A DNA stretch of 64,000 bases from Planctomyces sp. SH-PL14 (GTDB lineage: Bacteria; Planctomycetota; Planctomycetia; Planctomycetales; Planctomycetaceae), in assembly GCF_001610835.1 (NCBI RefSeq), contig NZ_CP011270.1:2250001-2314000 (forward strand). The letters are read 5' to 3'. Shown here one piece after another: positions 7,465 through 15,568 of this stretch. The position numbers and the translations under genes are program-made. Each line of letters starts with the position of its first letter. Positions within the stretch are counted from its first letter, which is position 1. The notes under the pieces were generated by a model, which was not told the origin of the DNA, ran no database searches, and saw nothing but the letters and a program-made list of their open reading frames with translations.

Positions 7465-8976
7465 TCAGAACTCCGCCTTGTACTTGTCCGTCATCGAGCG
7501 GCGGACCTTGACCCCTTCCTCGGCGATCGTCTGGAACTGTTCGGCCCGGTCCATGGCGGCGCCGGCCCGTTCGTAGCGTTTCGTGCGGGCCGCGTCGCTC
7601 TCCTGGCGGGTCCAGTAGGAGTAGGTGTTGCCGTAGTAGTTCGTGAAGTAGCCCCAGAAGTAGCTCGGCTGGGTCTGCTCCTGGCTGATCCGCAGGGAGG
7701 CCATCCGGTACCGCGTCGCCTGAACCCGCAGCCGCAGCACCACGTCGTCGCAGTACTCCAGGACCTCGGGATCGACGTTCAGCGAAGGGAGAACCTCGAT
7801 CTGCCGGGCGTACCGATCGAACCACAGGGCGTTCTCGCCCGCCCGCTGCGACTTCGCCTTATTGTCCTTCTTGAGGTCTTCGACGAGCTTGTCGCATGCG
7901 CGGAACCGGGCGAGCGACGCTTTGGCCATCCGCCGCTTCTCCTCCTCGGGCGAGAGCTTGGCGTCCGGCTGATACTCGCTCGGAACCTCCGTCGGGAATT
8001 CGACGAGGCTGAACATCTGCCGCAGCCCCGAAAGCGACAGCGGCCCCTCCAGAATCACGCGGTTGTCTTCCCGCCGGGCCTGCCAGTTCTCGATGTCGGA
8101 GATCCAGGCGCCGGTATCGGACAGGACCTCTTCGAACAGGTCCTTGCCCCAGGCGGTTGTGTCGGAGACCGGCTTCGAAAACTCGAGCGTCAGTTCCGCC
8201 GTCGGCTGGTCGCGGAAGCGGACGCGGATCGTCATCGACTTCAGCGTCTCCAGCACATTCGCCGCCCCGATCCGGGCGTTGGCCTTGTCGCGGAACGTCT
8301 CGCTCGACTGGATGTAACCGAGAATCTGCGAGCGGGCGAACATCCCCTCCAGATCGACCGCGATCAGGGCATCCGCCTTCGGTCCGAGCTGCGCCACCGT
8401 CGACACCAGGAACTCCGACGGCGGGGCCGGCTTGGTCGTCTTCGAAAGCCGGACGATGCGGCTCACCTGCTGCCGGTCGGGCGGAGTCAGGACGGCGAGG
8501 ATGTTCTTCCCGGTCGAGACCGCGACCGCTCCGTAGGGGAGGACGGCGTACTCCGTCGGCCCGACCTCTTCGACCGATCCGCCGTAGTTGGCGGCGACCC
8601 CCGCCACGGAGGGCTCGGTGTTGGTCAGGAGCAGCGCGGTCTGCCAGTCGATCATCGACTCGCGAAAGCCGCGGATATGGGCCGCAAGCAGGATCTGGGA
8701 GACCTCCGAGCGGGCGACGATATGAGAGCTCGCGGAGGCGTCTCCCTCGGACGCCGCGATCGAGCGGGCGAACTCGGTCCGGCGGATCCGTTCCGCGTCG
8801 ATCATGACGAGGACGTTGGCGTCGGCGGAGACCTGCTTCAGGAGGGGTGAGAACGGCGTTTCGGGGAGTTCCGAAGCGGGGGGAGCCGCGGACAACGGGG
8901 AAGCCGCGGCCCACAGGACCGCTGCGAGAAACCCGCTCGCGATGGCAGACGGACGGAGTGCTCTGAAGTTCCTCAT
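7465..8976 (-). CDS. Secreted protein of unknown function
   Basis: A 503-residue protein with a cleavable signal peptide (basic MRNFRALR, hydrophobic core, likely cleavage after PLSAA near residue 30). The mature part is rich in VLVMIDAERI, ALIAVDLEG and similar strand-helix segments suggestive of the DUF3352-like/planctomycete secreted protein group; this is a weak impression. The C-terminal ~130 residues are helical and charged, with a Tyr-rich patch (YFWGYFTNYYGNTYSYW). GGGGAG lies about 12 bases upstream of the ATG. It stands alone between the phosphatase and repeat copy B. No catalytic motif was found. Confidence 0.8.
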   Translation of the reverse strand: MRNFRALRPSAIASGFLAAVLWAAASPLSAAPPASELPETPFSPLLKQVSADANVLVMIDAERIRRTEFARSIAASEGDASASSHIVARSEVSQILLAAHIRGFRESMIDWQTALLLTNTEPSVAGVAANYGGSVEEVGPTEYAVLPYGAVAVSTGKNILAVLTPPDRQQVSRIVRLSKTTKPAPPSEFLVSTVAQLGPKADALIAVDLEGMFARSQILGYIQSSETFRDKANARIGAANVLETLKSMTIRVRFRDQPTAELTLEFSKPVSDTTAWGKDLFEEVLSDTGAWISDIENWQARREDNRVILEGPLSLSGLRQMFSLVEFPTEVPSEYQPDAKLSPEEEKRRMAKASLARFRACDKLVEDLKKDNKAKSQRAGENALWFDRYARQIEVLPSLNVDPEVLEYCDDVVLRLRVQATRYRMASLRISQEQTQPSYFWGYFTNYYGNTYSYWTRQESDAARTKRYERAGAAMDRAEQFQTIAEEGVKVRRSMTDKYKAEF

Positions 8977-9182
8977 GTGCGACCTTGCTCCCCGATGTGT
9001 TGAGGCGGTGGCCTGGCCGGGGCGTCTCCGTCTTCTGCCCCGCGGGAATGTCCGGCACCAATCCTTCCCCGCTCCTGCCGATCCGCCGCGGGCATCGTAT
9101 CACCGGTCGGGCCAAGGATCACGATGGTCGATGAAGGGCGGGTTCACATAGGCGTTCTCGACTCGATGCGTCGCGGATGGCT

Positions 9183-9497
9183 CTTGCCGGCACGACTTCC
9201 ATAGCTCAAACCCAATGTGCGACGGCAGCCTGGGGTCAAGGGGGCCTCGCCCCCTTGCCGCCGGAGGCATTTTCGATGGGGAACCGTGGTAAGCAACGGA
9301 CGTCCCCTTTGTGGAGCCGGCGTTGAGGACTCACTGCTCGCTTTGGAATCCCCGCGGGTTGGCGAGGGGGCATCCGGCACGTTGTCCGCGATTGGACACG
9401 CTCTCCTTCAGACATCTCTCGACGGCCAGGCCTCCGGCGGGCAAGAGGGCTTCGCCCCCTTGCATCCCCCACCAGGGGTGGCCCCCTGGACCCCGGT
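9183..9497 (-). repeat. Dispersed intergenic repeat, copy B
   Basis: Same family as copy A, inverted. It reads on + from TTGCCGGCACGAC and TAGCTCAAACCCAATGTG to CCCCCTGGACCCCGGT. Both hairpin arms are present (GGGTCAAGGGGGCCTCG... and CAAGAGGGCTTCGCCCCC...). It lies in the gap between divergent genes (8976 and 9592). The remaining flanks, 8977-9182 and 9498-9591, show no gene. Confidence 0.88.
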
Positions 9498-9591
9498 TAT
9501 GGGGGTAACGACGAACCGCCGCTGAGATTGCCTCCGGCACCGGCGCCATCCAGAATGCCCGCCCGATTCCCACTCCACCAAGAACACCATC

Positions 9592-10707
9592 GTGACGAAC
9601 CGCTCCGCCTCCGCCGCCCTCGTTACCGCCCTGCTTCTGATCTCCCTCCTCATCGCCCCGCGCGGCTCGGCACAAACCCCAGCGGCCAAGCCCGCCGCCA
9701 AGGAGCCGGTCCTCGGCACCTACCACTGGCCCAACGGAACCGCCGGCGTCGACGCCTTCGCCACTTGGCTCGGCCGCGACGCGGTATGGGGACTGGACTT
9801 CGTCGGCTGGGAATCGTGGGACAACGTCGGCTGGCCCGTCTGGTGGCTCGAAGCGTGGTCGAAGTGGGTCCACGAGAAGCCGTCGCGCCGGTTCATCCTT
9901 TCCATCCCGCTCCTCACCGGCCCGGTCGACGGCAGCGGACCGACGCAGGGAAGCAAGGACGTCCGCAAGCCGGTCTCCCTCGAGCAGGGAGCGGCAGGGG
10001 CCTACAACCAACACTTCCGCGATCTAGCGACCAACCTCGTCCAGCACCGCCTGGGGGACACCATCCTGCGTCCCGGCTGGGAGTTCAACGGGAACTGGTA
10101 TCCGTGGGGAGCCAAGGGGAAGACGGCCGCCTTCGCGGAGTACTGGCGGCAGATCGTGAAGACGATGCGGGCGGTCCCCGGCGCGGAGGGGCTCAAGTTC
10201 TGCTGGAACCCGACGCTGGGAGACCAGCAGTTCCCGGCCGACGAGGCCTGGCCGGGGGACGAGTTCGTGGACTATGTCGGGGTCGACGTTTATGACGAGA
10301 CGTGGACCGCGGACACCTATCCGTGGCCGGCGGACGCGACCGCGGCGGAGATTGAGCGGCGGCAGAAGAAAGCATGGGAGGAGTGGATCGTCCAAAGCCC
10401 ACGGGGACTGGCGTTCTGGACGAAGTTCGCCAAGGACCACAAGAAGCCGCTGGCGATTCCGGAGTGGGGGCTGGTCTGGTCTGATCATCAGCATGGTGGT
10501 CTGGACAATCCGTACTTCATCGAGCGGATGCATGCCTTCCTGACCGATCCGGCGAATGGCGTGGCGTTCCATTGTTACTTCGATATCAACGAGACGGACC
10601 ACGGGCATCAGTTGTCGCCGGGCGTGGAGGGGACGGGCAAGGAGGAGGGAACGCGGTTCCCGAAGTCGGCGCGTCGTTTCCGAGAACTGTTCGGCAAAAC
10701 GCCCTGA
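9592..10707 (+). CDS. Secreted GH26-like glycoside hydrolase
   Basis: A 371-residue exported clan GH-A hydrolase, most like GH26 (beta-mannanase/related). A signal peptide covers about residues 1-27 (ends at APRGSAQ). The general acid/base is probably Glu164 in LRPGWEFNGNWYPW and the nucleophile Glu291 in PLAIPEWGL; both motifs are hallmarks of GH26-type TIM barrels. KFCWNPT and DYVGVDVYDETW also fit. Translation starts at GTG 9592. It probably degrades a plant or algal beta-glycan outside the cytoplasmic membrane; the exact substrate is not readable. It ends 12 bases before repeat copy C. Confidence 0.82.
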   Translation: MTNRSASAALVTALLLISLLIAPRGSAQTPAAKPAAKEPVLGTYHWPNGTAGVDAFATWLGRDAVWGLDFVGWESWDNVGWPVWWLEAWSKWVHEKPSRRFILSIPLLTGPVDGSGPTQGSKDVRKPVSLEQGAAGAYNQHFRDLATNLVQHRLGDTILRPGWEFNGNWYPWGAKGKTAAFAEYWRQIVKTMRAVPGAEGLKFCWNPTLGDQQFPADEAWPGDEFVDYVGVDVYDETWTADTYPWPADATAAEIERRQKKAWEEWIVQSPRGLAFWTKFAKDHKKPLAIPEWGLVWSDHQHGGLDNPYFIERMHAFLTDPANGVAFHCYFDINETDHGHQLSPGVEGTGKEEGTRFPKSARRFRELFGKTP

Positions 10708-10718
10708 AGAATCCGTAT

Positions 10719-11029
10719 CGGGGTCCAGGGGCTCGCCCCTGGTGGGGAGTGCAGAGGGGCAACGCCCCTTTGCCCGCCGGAGGCCTGGCCGTCGAGAGAT
10801 GTCTGAAGAACGGCGTGTCCAAGCGCGGACACCGTGCCGTATGCCCCCTCGCCAACCCGCTGGGATCCGAGGCGAGCGAGGAGTTCCCAACGCCGTTCTC
10901 ACAAAGCGGACGCCCGTTGCTTACCACGGTTCCTCAACGAAGCGCCTCCGGCGGCAAGGGGTGACCCCCTTGACCCCGGCTGCCGTCGCACGTTGGGTTT
11001 GAGCGAGCAACGCTGCGCCGGCAAGGGCG
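10719..11029 (+). repeat. Dispersed intergenic repeat, copy C
   Basis: Copy of the dispersed repeat in the same orientation as copy A, 311 bp. It occupies essentially the whole convergent gap between the GH26-like gene (ends 10707) and the FecR/LamG gene (ends 11043), leaving 11 and 13 bases. Its first hairpin has the variant form GTGCAGAGGGGCAACGCCCC shared with copies E, F and H. Confidence 0.9.
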
Positions 11030-11042
11030 TCTTTCGCAGCAA

Positions 11043-12749
11043 TCACGGCTCCGCTGTTTCCGCGGCCATCTGCTCGATCTCCTTCGGAGAGAGCGCCCGC
11101 GAGTAAAGCAGGAACTCATCGATCCGCCCCATCAAAAATCGCTCCGGAAACGCCTGCACATTCCCCGGCGTCCAGTTCCCCAGCTCCGCATCCCCGAACC
11201 GCACCGGAATCTCCTGAACCAGCGGCAGCTCCGCCACCGCCCGCCCGTTGACATAGTGAATCACCTTCCGCGCCGCCCGATCATAGACCACCGCAAAGTG
11301 CGTCCACCGCCCCAGGAACTCCTCATCCAGCGGCTGCGACAAGGAATACCGGATCCCCCGCCCCGGCCCCATCACCCCCAGTTCCAGCGAGCGGCGATTG
11401 CTCAGATGCCAGTGCCCCTCGAACCTCTCCCACCCATCCGCCATCAGCAGCGAGCTGAACCGGTTCGGCAGAGCATCGACACACGCCCACACCGCAATCG
11501 TGAGCGCGTCAAAGTCCCCGGGAATATGAAGCCGCACGCGGTCACACACCTGGCGAAAATCCAAGGCCGCCTTTCCAGGCCACCGCCCCGGTCCCCACTG
11601 ACAGCCGACAATCGTCCCGTCGCCGGAGGGAGACCGCCCCGGCACCTGATTCTTCAGAGTCCGGATCCAGTCCTCCTGCCGATCGAACGTGTAATAGACC
11701 GCCAGACTCGGATCCCGCTGCCGGGCCTCCCGCCGCGCCTCCCACGTCCGCAGCCGGGCCTGCGCCGTCGCCTGCGCCCGGACCACAAGCTCCTCCGAAC
11801 TGAGGAACGCCCCGGAATCGCTGGCGATCCGGTTCGCGGACTCCTGATGGTCAATACGGATCGCCTCGCCGGTCGTCAGCTCCCGCTCGGGAGCGACTCT
11901 CCGTTCGCCCGTCTTGTAGAGCTCGACCTTCCCTTCGAAGACGTGAACCTCGGTCGACGCCGTCCCATCGACCCGCAGGCCGAACTCCGTCCCCCGATCG
12001 ATCAGGTCCAGCCGCGGCGTGCCGATCGTGAACCCCTTGGCGTGCGGCGGGACTGTCGCCCGCAGCTTGCCGCGGGAACAGAACGCCTCCATCGGCGAGA
12101 CGATCTCGAAGTCCGCCGGCCCCTCAAGCACGACCGCCGCCCCGCTGTAGAACTCAATCTCCACGAAGCCCGACTTCAGCCGCAGCGCCCCGGGCGCCAG
12201 CCGGGAGCCGGCGTGCACCGGAGCCATCCCGGACTCCCACTCGGCCGATGAGTCTGCCCGAACGAGCGCCACCGTGTTGTCGAAATGGTCTTCGTCAGAC
12301 TCACCCGTCTGCGGAGCGCTCTCCGTGATCGCCGCCGAAGGCGAATCGGCGGCCCGCCGGGGCCCTGTCCACCACAACGCGGCAATGGCCACCAGGACCG
12401 CAACAGCCGCGGTCGCGAGTGAAGCGAACGGCCGGAGTGTCCACCATCGCGTCGCCGGCGAAACGGGCCTGACGGCGAACGGCGAGCCCATCCCCTCCGC
12501 GACCTCGATATGCCGCCGCAGCGCCTCCTCCACGAACTTCGGCGGCACCGAGAGAGCGTGAGTGAGATCGGCGTACATCCCCATGAACTGGACGTAGTAC
12601 GCCTCGGCCTCGGGCCGGCTGAGCACGATCTCCTCCAGCCGCGCAATCTCCTCGGGCCGGATCCGCTCCTCACAGAGCTTGTCGAGCAGAGCCCGCAGCT
12701 CCTCGGCTTCGGGAAAGGAAGTCGGCTGCGGGTTTGGATCGGGGTTCAT
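11043..12749 (-). CDS. FecR-type anti-sigma-like protein with C-terminal LamG domain
   Basis: A 568-residue protein. The N-terminal ~90 residues are a cytosolic helical region (ELRALLDKLCEERIRPEEIA), likely the sigma-binding part. A membrane helix follows (about 108-128, ATAAVAVLVAIAALWW). Next is a FecR-like beta domain (about 150-290) with GTPRLDLIDRGTEFGLRV and EVHVFEGKVELY. The C-terminal ~200 residues (from LAVYYTFDRQEDW) form a LamG/concanavalin-like domain ending in GRIDEFLLYSRALSPKEI. The ATG at 12749 overlaps the sigma-factor stop by four bases (ATGA), so translation is coupled. The pair probably transmits an envelope signal to the ECF sigma factor. Confidence 0.9.
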   Translation of the reverse strand: MNPDPNPQPTSFPEAEELRALLDKLCEERIRPEEIARLEEIVLSRPEAEAYYVQFMGMYADLTHALSVPPKFVEEALRRHIEVAEGMGSPFAVRPVSPATRWWTLRPFASLATAAVAVLVAIAALWWTGPRRAADSPSAAITESAPQTGESDEDHFDNTVALVRADSSAEWESGMAPVHAGSRLAPGALRLKSGFVEIEFYSGAAVVLEGPADFEIVSPMEAFCSRGKLRATVPPHAKGFTIGTPRLDLIDRGTEFGLRVDGTASTEVHVFEGKVELYKTGERRVAPERELTTGEAIRIDHQESANRIASDSGAFLSSEELVVRAQATAQARLRTWEARREARQRDPSLAVYYTFDRQEDWIRTLKNQVPGRSPSGDGTIVGCQWGPGRWPGKAALDFRQVCDRVRLHIPGDFDALTIAVWACVDALPNRFSSLLMADGWERFEGHWHLSNRRSLELGVMGPGRGIRYSLSQPLDEEFLGRWTHFAVVYDRAARKVIHYVNGRAVAELPLVQEIPVRFGDAELGNWTPGNVQAFPERFLMGRIDEFLLYSRALSPKEIEQMAAETAEP

Positions 12750-13360
12750 GGACTCCCCTCCTGCCGGGCCAGCGTCCGCGTGATGCACTCAAACAGGACG
12801 TGGCGGACGCGGGACAGGGACTGATACACCGCCGCCACGCTCCGCTGAACCGCGGCCGCCGTCGACTCCGTCGTCGCCCCCTCGGCAAATCGCCGCGTCA
12901 GCAGGTCGCGATCCTTCTCGCTCAGCCGCGCCAGGCAGTTTAGGAGCGCCGCGCGGCGCTCGTCCAACTGGAGCGCGTCCCCCTGGTCCAGGATCGTCTC
13001 GGAGAGGCGTTCCAGCATCTCCTGGCGAAAGGGGACGCGGCGGCGGTTCTTCTTGAACAGCTCCAGGATCTTGAAATAGGCGATCCGGCAGCCCCATGCC
13101 GCAAAGTCGACCGGGGGCCGCTCCGGATCGAACTTTTCCCACAGGACGAAGCTGACTTCCTGAAGCACATCGTCCGCATCGGCCCGGTGAGGCACGAGCG
13201 TCAGGACGTAGCCATAGAGCCGCCTCTGGTTCTCCAGGAACAGGCGGAGGAAGACGCGGGTCTTGTCCCGCTCCGGGAGATCGTCGCCAAGGCGCGGAAA
13301 CTCCGTGCGGTCCGGCCCCATGTCATGCCCAGCCAGTGGGAACTCGTCGGTGAGTCGCAT
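12746..13360 (-). CDS. ECF RNA polymerase sigma factor (planctomycete type)
   Basis: A 204-residue group 4 sigma factor. Region 2 is recognisable in LRLFLENQRRLYGYVLTLVP, RADADDVLQEVSFVLWEKF and FAAWGCRIAYFKILELFKKN. Region 4 is NCLARLSEKDRDLLTRRFAE followed by the helix-turn-helix STAAAVQRSVAAVYQSLSRVR. This layout matches the Rhodopirellula/Verrucomicrobium sigma subfamily usually found next to FecR/LamG proteins. The stop overlaps the start of the FecR/LamG gene. Target promoters are unknown; nearby DUF1559 and lipoprotein genes on the same strand lie upstream, not downstream, of the pair. Confidence 0.93.
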   Translation of the reverse strand: MRLTDEFPLAGHDMGPDRTEFPRLGDDLPERDKTRVFLRLFLENQRRLYGYVLTLVPHRADADDVLQEVSFVLWEKFDPERPPVDFAAWGCRIAYFKILELFKKNRRRVPFRQEMLERLSETILDQGDALQLDERRAALLNCLARLSEKDRDLLTRRFAEGATTESTAAAVQRSVAAVYQSLSRVRHVLFECITRTLARQEGSP

Positions 13361-13432
13361 GATGCCTCCCCGGTCGCGGCCTGTCGGGATTCACGGGCTC
13401 GGGATCACAGCTGCGGAATCACACGTATGGAG

Positions 13433-14395
13433 TCATGGAGTCCCGATGTCATTCCCAGCCCGGCTCCCGAGGGCCAGCCGGAGGGCGTCCGCCATGTTGT
13501 GGCTGTAGAAGGTCACCGCCCCATCCATCATGAGGAACTGCGCCCCTCCGGCGTGAGGGCTGCTGAACCCGATCCGCTTCTGGTCGTCGGTGCCGGCAAT
13601 GTTGATCGGCATGCCGAACGAACCGCAGAACGTGTTATGGTTGTTCTGCGAATACTCGCTCCCCAGGGCGAAGAATTCGAGGGCCGTGCTCTGGGTCGGT
13701 CCCCGCCATCGTTCGCCAACCGCCACGGTGTTGCTGGTCCCGTCCTGGAAGTCGGACGTGCTGAAGGCGGTGTTCTGGTTGAACGCCCCGTTGTGGCGGG
13801 TCGTATCGCCGTTCCCGTTCACCCCGGGAACGTTGTCGTCGCCGTGGTTGCGGTTCTCGCCCCCCTTCGTGCCGGCCGGGTTCCCGATCGTGCCCGAGAT
13901 CGACACGCCGTAGTTGACGGTCATGATCCCCGGCAGCGCCGCCATGTTGCCGCTGTCGCGGTCCATCGAGGCGACTCCCTCGGAGGTCGGGACCGAGGGA
14001 CACCGGTAGGTCTCGATCCGCAGCTTGCGGGCCTCCAGGTTGTAGCCCGCGTTCCAGCCCAGCCCTTCGCCGAACGAGAGCTGGTTGTAGATACCGGCCT
14101 GGTCGACGTACGGGAGAATCATCGCCGACCAGTGGGTCGCCCGGCGGTTCAGGATCGTCGGGGTGTTGTCCTGGTTCAGCGTCTTGTAGCAGGCGGCGGG
14201 GAACCGGGAGTGCGTCTCCAGGTAGCTGTGGAGGGCGACGCCGATCTGCTTGAGGTTGTTCTGGCAGTTCGACCGCCGCGCCGCTTCCCGGGCCTGCTGG
14301 ACGGCAGGGAGCAGGATGGCGACCAGGACCGCGATGATGGCGATCACAACGAGGAGTTCAATCAGCGTGAATCCAAGGCGCTTGGAACCAGGCAT
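13433..14395 (-). CDS. DUF1559 protein with type II/IV pseudopilin-like N-terminus
   Basis: A 320-residue DUF1559 protein, the large planctomycete-typical family. The N-terminus carries a prepilin cleavage/methylation motif ([20 protein letters not shown]) followed by [20 protein letters not shown], so it is processed and inserted like a pseudopilin. Further family marks are NYGVSISG, DGTSNTVAVGE and the C-terminal H-x-G block HAGGAQFLMMDGAV. The second of two in-frame ATGs (14395) is chosen because GGAG sits six bases before it, whereas it abuts the first one. A small lipoprotein gene lies 82 bases upstream on the same strand, the usual pairing. The biological role is unknown. Confidence 0.93.
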   Translation of the reverse strand: MPGSKRLGFTLIELLVVIAIIAVLVAILLPAVQQAREAARRSNCQNNLKQIGVALHSYLETHSRFPAACYKTLNQDNTPTILNRRATHWSAMILPYVDQAGIYNQLSFGEGLGWNAGYNLEARKLRIETYRCPSVPTSEGVASMDRDSGNMAALPGIMTVNYGVSISGTIGNPAGTKGGENRNHGDDNVPGVNGNGDTTRHNGAFNQNTAFSTSDFQDGTSNTVAVGERWRGPTQSTALEFFALGSEYSQNNHNTFCGSFGMPINIAGTDDQKRIGFSSPHAGGAQFLMMDGAVTFYSHNMADALRLALGSRAGNDIGTP

Positions 14396-14477
14396 GGGCA
14401 TCTCCAGCAGACGGGACAGACGGACGGGAGTGACAAAGGGGCCAGAACGGCCAACTAGACGTGGAGGAAAGATGGCG

Positions 14478-14864
14478 TTACCGAACGAGCTGGATCTCGA
14501 CGGGATTGTCCCCCGGCTTGACCTCGACAATGAGGTCGTCGGGGCTCTTCCCCGGAAGCTTCCGAGCGGGATCGGGAGACCCGATGGAGACCTTGTGTTT
14601 GCCGACGACGGCGCCGTCCTTCTCGATGTAGGTGTTCAGATGAAAGGACCCGTCCGTCTCCACCTGACCGGTGGCCGCCTTTCCGGGTTCCTTGTCCTTG
14701 TCGTCCTTGGGGACCGGGGAGAACGTCACGGTCCCGAACGGGACCGGCTGTCCCTTGAAGGTCACCTTCCCCTGGACCTGTCCGGTCGTCCGCGTGTCTT
14801 CCTGGTTACCGCAACCCAGGGCAAAGGTGGTCGCTGTCAGCGCGAGCGCGAAAAGCCATTTCAT
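14478..14864 (-). CDS. Small lipoprotein with carboxypeptidase-regulatory-like fold
   Basis: A 128-residue lipoprotein. The signal peptide ends in a lipobox-like FALGC (Cys18). The rest looks like a single Ig-like beta-sandwich of the type usual for these planctomycete partners (GQVQGKVTFKGQPVPFGTVTF, SFHLNTYIEKDGAVVGKHKV). GAGGAGG stands nine bases upstream of the ATG. It precedes a DUF1559 gene on the same strand; the same pairing, in reverse order, recurs at 42.5-44.0 kb. It is presumably anchored in the envelope; no enzymatic residues are seen. Confidence 0.88.
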   Translation of the reverse strand: MKWLFALALTATTFALGCGNQEDTRTTGQVQGKVTFKGQPVPFGTVTFSPVPKDDKDKEPGKAATGQVETDGSFHLNTYIEKDGAVVGKHKVSIGSPDPARKLPGKSPDDLIVEVKPGDNPVEIQLVR

Positions 14865-15248
14865 GAGAACCCGCCTCCTCGGAAAGAGATCCGTCGATTG
14901 ACGGCCGGGAATGGCTCCGACTGGGTGCGACTGCGAGCCGTTGGCCAGCGGCAGCAGCAAGCCCCGGGGAGCTTGGGACGATGTGGTGGACAGAAGGGAA
15001 CGCGAACGAGCGGCGCGCAGCGGCCCCGTGCCTGGCGATTGCTGAATGGCCAACGAGACTGACTTCGGAACGGACCGTGACTGGTCCGGCCGTCCGTTCA
15101 ACAGGGAAGTGACCGAAGTCCGAAGTGTTTGAGGGAGAAAATCTCCGATCTCGAAAAAATCGAGGGAGACGAGACGCGCCGGATCAGAAGAGGTGACGCC
15201 ACTCCGGGAGAACCCGGAGGCCAACACTCAACTCCAACGTCCCCCCCT
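14865..15248. other. Non-coding stretch upstream of the lipoprotein/DUF1559 operon
   Basis: No convincing gene is seen. The only notable structure is a small hairpin CTCCGGG-AGAA-CCCGGAG at 15202-15219 without a T run. The stretch presumably holds the promoter of the minus-strand lipoprotein/DUF1559 genes, but no clear boxes can be pointed to. Confidence 0.5.
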
Positions 15249-15556
15249 ACCGGGTCCAGGGGCACCCTGGTGGGGGATGCAAGGGGGCAACGCCCTCTTG
15301 CCCGCCGGAGGCCCTCTCGTCGAGAGGTGTCTGAAGGAGTGAGTGTCCAAACGCGGACGCAGTGCCGGATGCCCCTCACCAACCCGCGATGTCTTCAGAG
15401 CGAGCCGTGAGTCCCCAACGCCGGTTTCACAAAAGGGACGCCCGTCGTCTACCACGGTTCCTCATGGAAGTGCCTCCGGCGGCAAGGGGGCGAAGCCCCC
15501 TTGACCCCAGCGGCCGTCGCACGTTGGGTTTGAGCAAACAAAGCTGCGTCGGCATC
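15249..15556 (+). repeat. Dispersed intergenic repeat, copy D
   Basis: Full-length copy, same orientation as A. It shows the cleanest second arm: CAAGGGGGC-GAA-GCCCCCTTG is a perfect 9-bp hairpin preceded by GCCTCCGGCGG. The GTCGGCA end stops 12 bases short of the stop codon of the giant M56 gene. Confidence 0.9.
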
Positions 15557-15568
15557 GAAAAGCCAACA

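Noticed and set aside
6667-8850. A 727-codon plus-strand frame across the phosphatase and secreted-protein genes
   Set aside because: Antisense to two genes with clear family motifs or signal peptide; low-complexity Arg/Asp/Leu text without domains.
8977-9182. Search for a riboswitch or tRNA in the divergent gap before repeat B
   Set aside because: No cloverleaf, no conserved riboswitch core and no ordered hairpins could be recognised.
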